DNA of 64,000 nucleotides from Campylobacter concisus (GTDB lineage Bacteria; Campylobacterota; Campylobacteria; Campylobacterales; Campylobacteraceae). The notes under the pieces are model-generated. The model saw nothing but the letters and a program-made list of their open reading frames with translations, did no database searches and was not told the origin of the DNA. Shown here one piece after another: positions 26,153 through 35,511 of the stretch. The stretch spans positions 1,302,001-1,366,000 of the forward strand of contig NZ_CP012541.1 of NCBI RefSeq assembly GCF_001298465.1, in the 5' to 3' direction. Position 1 is the first letter of the stretch. Every line of letters starts with the position of its first letter. Both the position numbers and the translations under genes were made by a program.

Positions 26153-27088
26153 TTAAATAAAAATTTGCCCCGCATAGACAATGTAACACCTTAGCAAAAA
26201 GACGCCACATATTACGAATAATGCGTTGATCACGGCAAATTCACGTTTAAAATCATGCGCCTTTAAAACGCTTAAGTCTAAAATGATAGGCAAAGCCATA
26301 CCAAGACCTATGACGCCGATATAAAACATCAGCCCAAGTGAATTTGCGCTAAGTGCGTTTGCTACGGTATCTGCACCACTTGCACTTGCACCTTTTACAA
26401 CCATAAAAAGAGCAACTATTAGCAAAAACTCGACTATTATCGCTAAAAAGTCAAATTTTAATAAAAAGTGTGCAGTTTGGTTTTGTGCTCTCTTTTCATC
26501 TTTTAGCACGCCAAGAAGCAATGTAAAAGCACCAGCACAGCTTAAGCCAGAAACTAAGAATAATAGTGGCAAAACTGGCGTGTTCCAAAGTGCGATCTTG
26601 TGAGCTGCGCTTAACAAAAAGCCCGTATATGCGCCAACGCCGATGCCTAAGATGAAAAGTAAAACTCCAAGCAAACCTGAAAGCTTGCTAGCTAAATTTG
26701 CAAGTGCGTCAAAAAGTGAAATTTTAAGCATTGCTATCTCATTTTTAAACGCACCAATCGCGTATATAACGCTAAGAGGCGTATAAACTAGAAGCAGCGC
26801 AACGCCTATTGACATAACTGAGTCAAAGTTGTAAAGCAAGAGTATCCAGTAAAAGCTAAGCGGCTTACCAAGATCAAGCACCAAAAGAGCAAGTCCAAGG
26901 ATGATCGCCACTGGAGCGATAAGAGCGGCTGCTTTAAAGTAGTAGTTGTCCTTGCCAAATTTATTTGAGATGAGCACAGCAACGATGCTAGCACCCGCAC
27001 TAAGTCCTGCTAAAAATAGATAAAAAGCTATCGGCCAGCCCCAGTAAATTTCTGTGTATTGAGCTAGGCTTCCTGACATGTTATTCAT
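26153..27088 (-). CDS. psrC: NrfD/PsrC-family membrane subunit of a polysulfide/thiosulfate-type reductase
   Basis: 311 residues with about eight membrane helices; starts MNNMSGSLAQYTEIYWGWPIAFYLFLAGLS, where the GWPIAFYLFLAG segment is typical of NrfD-type anchors. These subunits oxidise menaquinol in the membrane and hand electrons to the Fe-S subunit. It overlaps psrB by eight bases, so the three genes psrA-psrB-psrC form one unit. Confidence 0.9.
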   Translation of the reverse strand: MNNMSGSLAQYTEIYWGWPIAFYLFLAGLSAGASIVAVLISNKFGKDNYYFKAAALIAPVAIILGLALLVLDLGKPLSFYWILLLYNFDSVMSIGVALLLVYTPLSVIYAIGAFKNEIAMLKISLFDALANLASKLSGLLGVLLFILGIGVGAYTGFLLSAAHKIALWNTPVLPLLFLVSGLSCAGAFTLLLGVLKDEKRAQNQTAHFLLKFDFLAIIVEFLLIVALFMVVKGASASGADTVANALSANSLGLMFYIGVIGLGMALPIILDLSVLKAHDFKREFAVINALFVICGVFLLRCYIVYAGQIFI

Positions 27089-27644
27089 GGTGTGCTCCTT
27101 TTATATTTGCGATCATCGCAAGTGAAGGTTTTGTGTTTAACTCCGCTTTTGGCAAGTAGTATTTGCTCTCTTTTAGTTTCTTTGAAATTTTAGAGTTTTC
27201 ATCATTTACGTCGCCAAAAGTTAGGGCATTTGTAGGGCAGACGCTAACGCAAGCTGGCTCTTTGCCCTCTTCTAGCCTACTCTCATAGCAAAATGTGCAT
27301 TTGCCTATCTCGCCATCTGGTAAGACGTAGCGAGCGTCGTATGGACAGGCTAGGATGCAGTATTTACAACTAACGCAAATTCTATGATCAAGCAGCGTCA
27401 CGCCATCAGCAGTTTTAAAGCTAGCTCCAGTTGGACAAACCTCAACACAAGGTGCATCTTCGCACATAACACAGCTTTGACGTAAAAAGTCAGTCTTTAA
27501 ATTTGGAAATGTCCCACTCATCTTTGCATGCACCTGCAAGCGGTAAAGTCCCCTTGGCACGTTGTTTGCACTTCTGCAAGCTACCGAGCAGCCTTGGCAG
27601 CCGATGCATAAATTTTCATCATGTATCATCATATATTTTTTCAT
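27081..27644 (-). CDS. psrB: PsrB/PhsB-type 4Fe-4S ferredoxin subunit
   Basis: 187 residues. Four cysteine clusters for four 4Fe-4S centres: CIGCQGCSVAC (C13-C23), CVMCEDAPCVEVCP, CVSCKYCILACP and the later CTFC...CVSVCP. It carries electrons between the membrane anchor PsrC and the catalytic PsrA. Nine bases separate it from psrA and it overlaps psrC. No signal peptide, so it is probably exported with PsrA through Tat as a complex. Confidence 0.93.
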   Translation of the reverse strand: MKKYMMIHDENLCIGCQGCSVACRSANNVPRGLYRLQVHAKMSGTFPNLKTDFLRQSCVMCEDAPCVEVCPTGASFKTADGVTLLDHRICVSCKYCILACPYDARYVLPDGEIGKCTFCYESRLEEGKEPACVSVCPTNALTFGDVNDENSKISKKLKESKYYLPKAELNTKPSLAMIANIKGAHHE

Positions 27645-27653
27645 TTTCTATCC

Positions 27654-29927
27654 TTACGCTTTACTTATGCTAACGCCAACATTTGTAACCATAGTCGCAG
27701 CCACTGGACCCTCAGCTGGATCAAGAAGCACGCTTGTGTTAAGCCCCACGTGATCTATACTCTTAAGGCCTGGCGTGATGTGTCCAAAGCCGTGATAGAT
27801 AAAGAGCGTATCTTCTCTAATGCCCTCAGTCACCATAAGCTTGCCCTTTTGCTCGCCAAATTTATTTTTGACTAAGACCGTGTCGCCGTCACGTAAATTT
27901 TGCTTTTTAGCTGTGTTTGGATTGATCCAGATAGGGCTATCACTCATGAGGTCATTTAAAAATGGCACTGCCTGAGTGTGGCCGTTGGTATGGACAGGCG
28001 TTTTGCCGCAAGTTAAGCAAAGCTCGTGTCCGTCAAATGTGTCCATATCTTTGTCATTTAGCGCGCCATATCCTGCAAACTGCGCCTCGACATCAGGCAG
28101 ATATAGCTCTATCTTGCCGCTTTTTGTTTTAAGCTTAGCCATATCGTCCATTAGGCCATTTTCTCCTACAAATTTAGCAGCTACTGGATATTTAGCGATA
28201 AATTTATCTATCATACCTTTTTCTCTAAACAAAATTCCCGGTTCATCCCACGTGATAAAGCCATCTTTTTCTAGTGCGGCAAGTAAATTTACATCTCCGC
28301 CAGCTTGCTGCATCCTAAACTCGCTTATGTCATTCCAAGTGTAAAGCTCATCTATCTTCATGCGGCGTGCTAGCTCTCTAAAGATAAATGCCCCATCTTT
28401 CGTGTCACCAACTGGATCAACGACTTTATTTCTTATCATATAAGCTGGTTTTAGACCTGACTTGTCCTCTATGCCCTCGTCGCGCTCTAGGTAGCTGCTC
28501 TCAGGCAAGATGACATCAGCAAAGGTCGCCATATCGTTTAGATAGACATCGCTTACTACGATGAGCTCGAGCTTCTTCATCGCCTCTATGCTCTTCATCG
28601 TCTCAGCTACGTTTATGAGGTGGTTAAAGCGGATGTTAAACCAACCTTTTATGGCATAAGGCTTCTCGTTTAAGATAGCGTTATCTATATCCATCAAAAC
28701 GCCATGTTTTCTGTTTACAAATTTATGCGCTCCAGCCTCGCCAGCAAAGTCTAGTCTAGTGACTTTTGGCACTTTAAATTTCTCATCTGGGTTTTTAAGA
28801 ACTGGAAATTTATCCTCGCCAACTAGCTTGTTAAAGGTCTTTGCATTTTTGCCACCAAAAAGACCGCCCTTAACCTCCCAGTTGCCCATCATCGCATTTG
28901 CAACCATGATGGCTTTTGTCCTCATGTATTCAGCTCTTGTGGTGGTTGTCTTGTGACCAAAGTCGATGATAACTCTTGGAGCAGCTTTGTAAATTTCATC
29001 AGCTATTCTTCTTACGTCGCTTGCTTTTATGCCTGTGATGCTCTCTTGCCACTCAGGTGTTTTGCCCTCGACGCTCTTTACGATCTCGTCAAAGCCGATT
29101 GTAAATTTCTCAATAAATTCTTTATCGTAAGTGCCATTTTGTATCCAAGTGTTGATGAGCGCTAGCACAAAAGCAAGGTCAGTGCCAGGTTTAACTGGTA
29201 GCCACTCATCAGCTTTTGCAGCTACAACGCTAAATCTTGGCTCAAGCACAAGTAGCTTTGTATCCTTGCTAGCTGCAAATTTAGCAAGCTTTTTAGCATC
29301 AGCTATGACGATACCCTCAAAGAGGTTGTGGCCAAAATTTACAACGTATTTTGCATTTGCAAAGTCTCTTTTTAGCTTAGCGATGCCATACATCTGCTCG
29401 CAGACCATTTGATAGGTGATCGGACAGCATGAAAAGTGTGAAAAGCAGTTTGGCGAGCCATAAGCTGAGGCAAAATTTACCATCAACTTGTGCGTTTGCG
29501 AACTTTTACAGGTAAATACAAAGCTTTCAGGGCCATATTTTTGTTTGATATCTTGCATTTTTGTCGCAACATAATCAAGCGCCTCGTCCCAGCTAACTTC
29601 ACGCCATTTATTTTCGCCTCTCTCACCAACCCTGATCAAAGGCTTTTTGACTCTATGTTCGTCATAAAGCTGACTAAAACCAGAGCCACCTCTTGCACAA
29701 AGCGAAGTCGCCGTACCGCCAGCTTTTGGATTACCGCTTAAGAAGCAAATTTTATTATCAACGACCTTTGCTTCGATAGGGCATCTTGAAGAGCACATCT
29801 CGCAAAAGCTACGGACGTACTTCTCATCTTGCTTTGCAGCATTTTCTAAAGCACCACCCGGTAAGGACGATGCAACCATACTAACTCCAGCACCGAATTT
29901 TAAAAATTCTCGTCTATTTAAGCTCAT
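27654..29927 (-). CDS. psrA: Molybdopterin oxidoreductase, PsrA/PhsA type (polysulfide or thiosulfate reductase catalytic subunit)
   Basis: 757 residues. The twin-arginine signal NRREFLKFGAG is at the N terminus. The 4Fe-4S motif CEMCSSRCPIEAKV follows, closed by SLCARG; then the Mo-bis-MGD domains with the cysteine-rich stretch NCFSHFSCCPITY, which probably holds the Mo ligand, and the C-terminal cap domain (CLTCGKTPVHTNGHTQ; LRDGDTVLVKNKFG). Length and motifs fit the PhsA/PsrA branch. Sulfur-compound reduction at the periplasmic face with electrons from menaquinol is the family role; polysulfide versus thiosulfate cannot be decided here. First gene of psrABC. Confidence 0.92.
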   Translation of the reverse strand: MSLNRREFLKFGAGVSMVASSLPGGALENAAKQDEKYVRSFCEMCSSRCPIEAKVVDNKICFLSGNPKAGGTATSLCARGGSGFSQLYDEHRVKKPLIRVGERGENKWREVSWDEALDYVATKMQDIKQKYGPESFVFTCKSSQTHKLMVNFASAYGSPNCFSHFSCCPITYQMVCEQMYGIAKLKRDFANAKYVVNFGHNLFEGIVIADAKKLAKFAASKDTKLLVLEPRFSVVAAKADEWLPVKPGTDLAFVLALINTWIQNGTYDKEFIEKFTIGFDEIVKSVEGKTPEWQESITGIKASDVRRIADEIYKAAPRVIIDFGHKTTTTRAEYMRTKAIMVANAMMGNWEVKGGLFGGKNAKTFNKLVGEDKFPVLKNPDEKFKVPKVTRLDFAGEAGAHKFVNRKHGVLMDIDNAILNEKPYAIKGWFNIRFNHLINVAETMKSIEAMKKLELIVVSDVYLNDMATFADVILPESSYLERDEGIEDKSGLKPAYMIRNKVVDPVGDTKDGAFIFRELARRMKIDELYTWNDISEFRMQQAGGDVNLLAALEKDGFITWDEPGILFREKGMIDKFIAKYPVAAKFVGENGLMDDMAKLKTKSGKIELYLPDVEAQFAGYGALNDKDMDTFDGHELCLTCGKTPVHTNGHTQAVPFLNDLMSDSPIWINPNTAKKQNLRDGDTVLVKNKFGEQKGKLMVTEGIREDTLFIYHGFGHITPGLKSIDHVGLNTSVLLDPAEGPVAATMVTNVGVSISKA

Positions 29928-30176
29928 CTTTCTCCCTTTAAAAGATATTTGCCTTTAGTTATTCTAGTATTTAAAGTTGAAAATAAAATTAAATTTTACT
30001 TAATATTTATATTTAGATTTTTAGTTTTAAAAAATGAGCATTCTAATATCAAAATAAGTAAAATTCTAAAAATGATAAATTTAATTAGTATAATTTTTAA
30101 CGCAATCTTATAAAAATTTTGAATATAAAATTTTGATTAAGGATTTTGAATAGAAATTAAAAAATTTTCAAAAGAT
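29928..30176. promoter_or_regulatory. Upstream region of psrABC
   Basis: About 250 bases of very AT-rich sequence between the psrA start and the dcuA terminator, with no open frame. The psrA promoter must lie here; a GGGAGA ribosome site precedes the ATG and a TAGAAT box on the minus strand near 29965 is a possible -10. I see no clear operator for the downstream two-component system. Confidence 0.35.
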
Positions 30177-30203
30177 TTAAAAAGCCGAGAGAGATCTCGG
30201 CTT
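30177..30203 (-). terminator. Rho-independent terminator of aspA-dcuA
   Basis: On the minus strand AAGCCGAGA (30203-30195) pairs perfectly with TCTCGGCTT (30190-30182) around a four-base loop, and the stem runs into TTTTTAAATC. It begins 19 bases after the dcuA stop. Strongest terminator in the window. Confidence 0.85.
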
Positions 30204-30221
30204 AAGTTTGATTTAAAATAC

Positions 30222-31709
30222 TTATAAAAGTATCGGAGCTATCAAAAATCCAAGTGCGACAGAAAAAGCAATAGCTAAAACACCTGGAATAAAAAAGGAG
30301 TGGTTAAATATATATTTACCTATCCTAGTTGTTCCAGTATCATCCATTTGAACGGCTCCAAGAAGTGTCGGATATGTTGGCAATACAAATAATGCTGAAA
30401 CTGCAGCAAATGATGCAACTAAAATATATGCGTCACCGTTATTTGCAGCAGTTAAGCCAAGTGCGGCTATAACCGTAGGAATAAGCGCCTTTGCGGTAGC
30501 GGCTTGAGAATAAAGAAGCATACTAGCAAAAAATAGCGCAACAGCTAGCATAAATGGATAGTCTTTAACAAAATCGCCGGCAAAATTTTTGATCGCATCG
30601 GTGTGATTTACCACGAAAGTATCTCCAAGCCACGCTACACCTAACACGCAGACGCACGCAGTCATACCACTTTTAAATGTAGCTGTATTAAATAGCTTAT
30701 CGACCTTGACACCACAAGTTAGTGTGATTAAAGTAGCGATAACTAGCATAAAGCTCATAATAGCGTTATCTCTAGTTAATACCAACACCTTTGTAGGCTT
30801 ATCTGGATCTTCTACATATTTTACATTAGTAGTTGAGTCAGTTTTGACTTTTATATCTTTTGCGACTAGTTCATTAAATTTATCTGGACTTTTGGTCTCA
30901 TAAATTTTTTCATAGCCTGTTACATAGCTTGGTTTTATCCAGCCTACGTTTTTACTAATAGCAGTAGCATATAAAACGACAGAAATAACGCCAACTAAGA
31001 ATATTAAAACAGATAATTTAGCTCCTTTTGGAAGCTCTTTTTTCTCTTCGATTTTAACATCTTTGATTAGCCCTTCTTTAAGTCTTCTTTGATACTCTTT
31101 ATCGCTACTTAGATCAAGATTATAAAATATATTTATAACAAGAGCTGTTAGCATACAACCAATAAAAGTTGTAGGTATCCAGATAGCTAATAGTAATGGA
31201 TAGCTAATACCAAGTCCACCTAAGGCATGCTCACCAGCCATAAATACAACCGCCGCTGAAACTGGGCTTGCAGTAATAGCTATCTGACTAGCAACAACAG
31301 CTATACTAAGAGGCGCGCTAGGCTTAATATTTTGTGTCTTTGCAACTTCGGTAATAACTGGAATCATAGAAAATGCTGTGTGTCCAGTACCAGCAAATAC
31401 AGTTAGCAAGTAAGTAACGACCGGGGCTAAGAAATTTATATATTTTGGATGTTTTCTTAGTATCCCTTCGGCTATTTGCACCAAATAATCAAGGCCACCA
31501 GCTACTTGCATCGCTGTAATAGCAGCTATAACGGACATAATGATTAAAATAACATCCCAAGGTATACTACCTGCTTTTAATCCAAGTCCTAAAGTTAAAA
31601 CTACGACACCAATGCCACCAGCATAACCAATGGCCATACCGCCTAGTCTAACACCCAAAAATATCGCGCCAAAGAGCACGATCAACTGTAATATCAATGA
31701 AATATCCAT
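30222..31709 (-). CDS. dcuA: Anaerobic C4-dicarboxylate transporter, DcuA type
   Basis: 495 residues, about 60 longer than E. coli DcuA. Conserved Dcu blocks: FLGVRLGGMAIGYAGGIGV at the start, AMQVAGGLDYLVQIAE, FAGTGHTAFSMIPVI, QIAITASPVSAAVVF, ACVCVLGVAWLGDTF, LLYSQAATAKALIP and PTLLGAVQMDDTGTTRIGK. The wording is closer to DcuA than DcuB. It exchanges fumarate, aspartate and succinate. The extra residues (about 260-312) form a charged loop rich in K and D between two membrane helices. Gene order aspA-dcuA and frdCAB in the same window fit fumarate respiration on aspartate. Confidence 0.92.
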   Translation of the reverse strand: MDISLILQLIVLFGAIFLGVRLGGMAIGYAGGIGVVVLTLGLGLKAGSIPWDVILIIMSVIAAITAMQVAGGLDYLVQIAEGILRKHPKYINFLAPVVTYLLTVFAGTGHTAFSMIPVITEVAKTQNIKPSAPLSIAVVASQIAITASPVSAAVVFMAGEHALGGLGISYPLLLAIWIPTTFIGCMLTALVINIFYNLDLSSDKEYQRRLKEGLIKDVKIEEKKELPKGAKLSVLIFLVGVISVVLYATAISKNVGWIKPSYVTGYEKIYETKSPDKFNELVAKDIKVKTDSTTNVKYVEDPDKPTKVLVLTRDNAIMSFMLVIATLITLTCGVKVDKLFNTATFKSGMTACVCVLGVAWLGDTFVVNHTDAIKNFAGDFVKDYPFMLAVALFFASMLLYSQAATAKALIPTVIAALGLTAANNGDAYILVASFAAVSALFVLPTYPTLLGAVQMDDTGTTRIGKYIFNHSFFIPGVLAIAFSVALGFLIAPILL

Positions 31710-31751
31710 TGAAAACTCCTCTATTAAATTTTATAACTAAAATTTTTACTT

Positions 31752-31777
31752 AAGCGTGTCAGAATTTTGACACGCTT
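31752..31777 (-). promoter_or_regulatory. Intercistronic hairpin between aspA and dcuA
   Basis: Arms AAGCGTGTCA (31752-31761) and TGACACGCTT (31768-31777) are perfectly complementary over ten bases, with a six-base loop. In the direction of aspA-dcuA transcription no U-run follows, so it looks like an mRNA-stabilising or attenuating hairpin that would set aspA above dcuA rather than a full terminator. Confidence 0.6.
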
Positions 31778-31800
31778 TTAATAATACTTTGCTTAAATTT

Positions 31801-33201
31801 CTACCTAACCATGCTTGGATTTAGCATATTTTTTGGCTCTAAAATTTTATCGATCTCTTCTTTGCTTAGATAGCCTCTCTCTAGGCAGATATCACCAACT
31901 GCTTTACCAGTTTGCAAAGCTTCTTTAGCGATACTTGCAGATTTTTCATAGCCAATATATGGGTTAAATGCTGTTACGATACCAACTGAGCCTAGAACTG
32001 ATTTTAAGCAAGCTTCAGGATTTGCTGTTAGTTTTCTTACAGCTTTTTCAGCTAGTGTTTTCATCGCGTTTTCAAGGATAAATATAGAGTTAAATAACGC
32101 ATAAGCGATGCCTGGCTCAAATGCATTTAGCTCAAATTCGCCTCTTTCTGAGCAAAGCATGATAGTTACATCATTACCGATTACTTCATAGCACGCTTCG
32201 CCTACAACCTCAGCGATAACTGGGTTTACTTTGCCTGGCATGATTGAGCTACCTGGTTGCATTTGTGGTAAATTTATCTCGCCAAGACCGCATCTTGGGC
32301 CTGAATTCATCAAACGAAGGTCATTTGCGATTTTTGAAAGTCTAACAGCTGCAGTTTTTAACGCACCACTTACGTGAACGAAATCTGCAGTGTCTTGAGT
32401 AGCTGCGATGAAGTCATCAGCCTTTTTAAAATCAACACCAGTGATATCTTTTAACTTTTTAACAACTACATTTTTATAATCAGGGTGGCAGTTAATACCT
32501 GTACCAATCGCAGTTGCACCCATATTTAGATATGTCATTGACTCGCGTGCAGCTGTGATCTTTTCGATATCGCTTTTAATGTAGCTTGCAAATGCATTAA
32601 ATGTATTTCCAAGTGTTGTAGGAACTGCATCTTCAAGCTCTGTTCTACCCATTTTAATAATATCTTTAAATTCTTTTGCTTTTTTATCAAGTTCATCTTT
32701 TAGTAGATTCATCGCAGCAAGCAAATCAGTAAGTTTTGCGTAAGTTGCTACTTTTATTGAGCTTGGGTAAGTGTCGTTTGTACTTTGTCCAAGGTTTGTA
32801 TGATCGTTTGGATGGATGTATTGATACTCACCTTTTTTATGACCCATGCTCTCAAGTGCGATATTTGTAATAACCTCGTTTGCATTCATGTTTGTACTTG
32901 TTCCAGCACCACCTTGGACCATATCAACCACAAATTGATCTAAAAACTCACCAGCTATTACTCTATCAGCGGCTTTTGCTAGCGTATCAGCGATCTTAGG
33001 ATCTAAAACGCCAACCTCTTTATTTGCAAGTGCAGCTGCTTTTTTGATTTGTGCAAATGCTTTTACAAAGTATGGATACTCTTTTAAAGTTCTACCGCTC
33101 ATGTGAAAATTTTCGGTAGCTCTAAATGTTTGGATACCATAATAAAAATCGTCAGAGATCTCTAACTCACCAATAAAATCGTGTTCTTTTCTGGTTGCCA
33201 T
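31801..33201 (-). CDS. aspA: Aspartate ammonia-lyase (aspartase)
   Basis: 466 residues from ATG 33201. An ATG two codons upstream (33207) is only about two bases from the GGAG site and is less likely. Motifs: GAGTSTNMNANEVI, NDTYPSSIKVA, and the superfamily signature GSSIMPGKVNP. Aspartase cleaves aspartate to fumarate and ammonia; fumarate is then the electron acceptor for FrdCAB. Fumarase class II is the nearest alternative, but HPNDHTNLGQSTNDTYPS and the neighbouring dcuA argue for aspartase. Confidence 0.95.
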   Translation of the reverse strand: MATRKEHDFIGELEISDDFYYGIQTFRATENFHMSGRTLKEYPYFVKAFAQIKKAAALANKEVGVLDPKIADTLAKAADRVIAGEFLDQFVVDMVQGGAGTSTNMNANEVITNIALESMGHKKGEYQYIHPNDHTNLGQSTNDTYPSSIKVATYAKLTDLLAAMNLLKDELDKKAKEFKDIIKMGRTELEDAVPTTLGNTFNAFASYIKSDIEKITAARESMTYLNMGATAIGTGINCHPDYKNVVVKKLKDITGVDFKKADDFIAATQDTADFVHVSGALKTAAVRLSKIANDLRLMNSGPRCGLGEINLPQMQPGSSIMPGKVNPVIAEVVGEACYEVIGNDVTIMLCSERGEFELNAFEPGIAYALFNSIFILENAMKTLAEKAVRKLTANPEACLKSVLGSVGIVTAFNPYIGYEKSASIAKEALQTGKAVGDICLERGYLSKEEIDKILEPKNMLNPSMVR

Positions 33202-33234
33202 AACCATTCTCCTTATAAAAAATGTATTAATGAA

Positions 33235-33266
33235 ATTATATAGATATTTAATATTTTAAATATTAA
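33235..33266 (-). promoter_or_regulatory. aspA promoter: -10 box and adjoining palindrome
   Basis: On the minus strand TATAAT (33240-33235) lies 33 bases before the aspA ATG. Directly upstream is the 19-base palindrome TTAATATTT-T-AAATATTAA (33248-33266), at the place where a regulator could touch the -35 region. In such AT-rich DNA a chance palindrome is possible. Confidence 0.4.
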
Positions 33267-33825
33267 TTACTACTTTATTTTTTTAAGCTTTGGCTTTTAA
33301 CCTAGATAAAACGACTTTTGGAGAAAAATTTATAGTAGCTTTTAAGCTATATTTAATAATATAGCTTAGATAAATTGTTATCTTAATAATAATATCACTT
33401 TTTTATTATATAAAAAGCTCATAATTAGCTCGAATTTATTTAAATTTTTAAGTTTAAAAGATAAATATATAGAAAAATAACATAAAATAAATATTAAATC
33501 ACACTTTTTATATCCAAAAATATAAAAAATAAAGTTAAATTTTATTTCTAATATTACTTTAGAAAGTAAAAACTAAGTAAATATCACCATATTGCAAAGT
33601 AAATTTATTAAATTTTTAAATAGAGCCCTTAAACTAAGAATCATAAAAATATTATTTAATAAATTTTATTTTACAAATCTTACTAATGCTTTAGAAAATT
33701 CTTATTAATTTTCTTATTTACTTATAAAGTATTTTTATTGGATATTAATAATTTTTATAAGCTATTTTTAATTTATATAGCTAGATTAATACTTGCAAGA
33801 TTTTGTAGTAAATATAAATTTTAAT
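33267..33825. other. Long very AT-rich spacer upstream of aspA
   Basis: About 560 bases with no open frame on either strand that has a ribosome site and coding character. Almost entirely A and T. Apart from the aspA promoter at its left end and the hairpin at its right end I see nothing definite; it could hold a small RNA or binding sites for AT-preferring proteins. Confidence 0.4.
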
Positions 33826-33849
33826 CTTGCCCCTACAATTAGGAGCAAG
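33826..33849 (-). terminator. Hairpin after the ABC-F gene
   Basis: Read on the minus strand CTTGCTCCT and AGGGGCAAG form a nine-base stem with one G-U wobble and a six-base loop, beginning 13 bases after the stop. In the plus-strand RNA the same position is a C-A mismatch, so the hairpin is built for the minus strand. The following U-content is modest. Confidence 0.55.
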
Positions 33850-33861
33850 AAATAACAAATT

Positions 33862-35451
33862 TTAGCTCTCAAGCCCCAAATTTGCTCTATACTCTTCATA
33901 TGTACCTTTAAAATCAACCACTTCGCCATTGCCTTTTAGGTGTAAAATTCTATTTGAAAAAGCGTCTATTAGCTCCCTGTCATGACTCACACAGATAACT
34001 GAGCCATTAAAGTTATAAAACGCCTCGCCAAGCGCGATGATAGCCTCGAGATCAAGGTGGTTGTTTGGCTCATCCATTACAAGTAAATTTGGTCTATGAA
34101 GCATAAGCTGAGCTAGCCTTACTCGGTGTTTTTCGCCACCACTTAGCGCGCCGACTGCCTTTTCTTGCTCAGCACCGCTAAAGAGCATCCTGCCAAGGCA
34201 CTTTCTGATCTCGTCGATGTCTTTATTTTTGGCATCTTGCAAATATTCATATAGCTTTAGCTCGCCCTCTATCTTATTTACCGTATCTTGCGCAAAATAT
34301 CCTAGCTCGATGGTCGCACCTATATGCACCTCGCCCGCATCAGGCTTTAGCTCGCCCATTATGATCTTACAAAGCGTGCTCTTGCCAACGCCGTTGTGGC
34401 CGATAATGGCTAGCTTATCGCCCTTTTCGAGCTTAAAGTTAAAGTTTTCAAATATCACTTTATCATCAAATTTCTTACTTACGTTTTTAAGCTCTATTAG
34501 CTCATTGCCTATCTCGCGGTTTGCACGAAATAGTATGCTAGGATCGCGTCTGCTTGATACTGCGATCTCTGCTATGTCGAGCTTTTCAAGCTGTTTTGCA
34601 CGAGATGTCGCCTGCTTTGCCTTGCTCGCATTTGCTGAAAATCTCGCGATAAATTTCTCCAGCTCCTCTTTCTCTTTTAGCTTCTTGTCACGCTCCATCT
34701 CATGCTGCTTTGCGATCAAATTTGCAGCCATATACCAGTCGTCGTAGTTGCCTGAAAACTCGCGAATTTTCTTAAAATCCACATCCAAAATGTTTGTGCA
34801 AACTCTATTTAAAAAGTGCCTGTCGTGGCTGATAACCACAAGTGTGCCCTCATGGCGGTTTAGCTCGTTTTCTAGCCATGCGATCGCGTCTATGTCAAGG
34901 TTGTTTGTCGGCTCGTCTAAAAACAAGATGTCTGGCTTTGGAAATAGCACCTGAGCTAGTAAAACCTTAACTTTATCTGAGTTTTCAACCTCGCTCATTA
35001 GTTTATCAAATTCATTTAACCCAAGCGAGCTTAAAATTTTTTCTATCCTAGTCTCGTACTCGTAGCTTGGGTCCTCCTCGGCACTTATCATCTCAAGCTC
35101 ACTTAAGCGCTCGTTTATCTCATCAGTAAATTCCTCGCTCATATAAAGTTTTTCTTTCTCTTTGACAGCGTCGTATAAGCGTTTGTTGCCATAAAGCACC
35201 GCATCTTTTAGAGTGAAATTTTCAAATGCAAACTGATCTTGCCCAAGCACACCAACTTTTAGTCCATTTTCTATGATGATCTCGCCGCTAGTTGGCTCGA
35301 TAGCTCCGCTTAAAATTTTTAAAAATGTCGATTTGCCAGCGCCATTTGCGCCGATTAGTCCGTATCTGTTGTGACGATTTAGCTTTAAATTTACATCCTC
35401 AAATAGCAAACTGCTTGCAAATCTTTGAGTAAGTCCCCTAACTTCTAACAT
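33862..35451 (-). CDS. ABC-F family ATP-binding protein (YbiT-like)
   Basis: 529 residues, two ABC domains in one chain and no membrane segments. Domain 1: Walker A GANGAGKST (~34-42), Walker B DILFLDEPTNNLD; domain 2: Walker A GHNGVGKST, signature LSGGEKHR, Walker B LLVMDEPNNHLD. Between them is the charged interdomain linker (KLKEKEELEKFIARFSANASKAKQ) that contacts tRNA in this family. ABC-F proteins act on ribosomes to relieve stalls. Length and start (MLEVRGLTQRFASSLLFEDV) match YbiT best. Confidence 0.92.
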   Translation of the reverse strand: MLEVRGLTQRFASSLLFEDVNLKLNRHNRYGLIGANGAGKSTFLKILSGAIEPTSGEIIIENGLKVGVLGQDQFAFENFTLKDAVLYGNKRLYDAVKEKEKLYMSEEFTDEINERLSELEMISAEEDPSYEYETRIEKILSSLGLNEFDKLMSEVENSDKVKVLLAQVLFPKPDILFLDEPTNNLDIDAIAWLENELNRHEGTLVVISHDRHFLNRVCTNILDVDFKKIREFSGNYDDWYMAANLIAKQHEMERDKKLKEKEELEKFIARFSANASKAKQATSRAKQLEKLDIAEIAVSSRRDPSILFRANREIGNELIELKNVSKKFDDKVIFENFNFKLEKGDKLAIIGHNGVGKSTLCKIIMGELKPDAGEVHIGATIELGYFAQDTVNKIEGELKLYEYLQDAKNKDIDEIRKCLGRMLFSGAEQEKAVGALSGGEKHRVRLAQLMLHRPNLLVMDEPNNHLDLEAIIALGEAFYNFNGSVICVSHDRELIDAFSNRILHLKGNGEVVDFKGTYEEYRANLGLES

Positions 35452-35511
35452 TATTTTTCCTTGAATTTATTTTTTGCGATTTTGCCTAAAATTTGATTAA
35501 AAAGCCATTTG

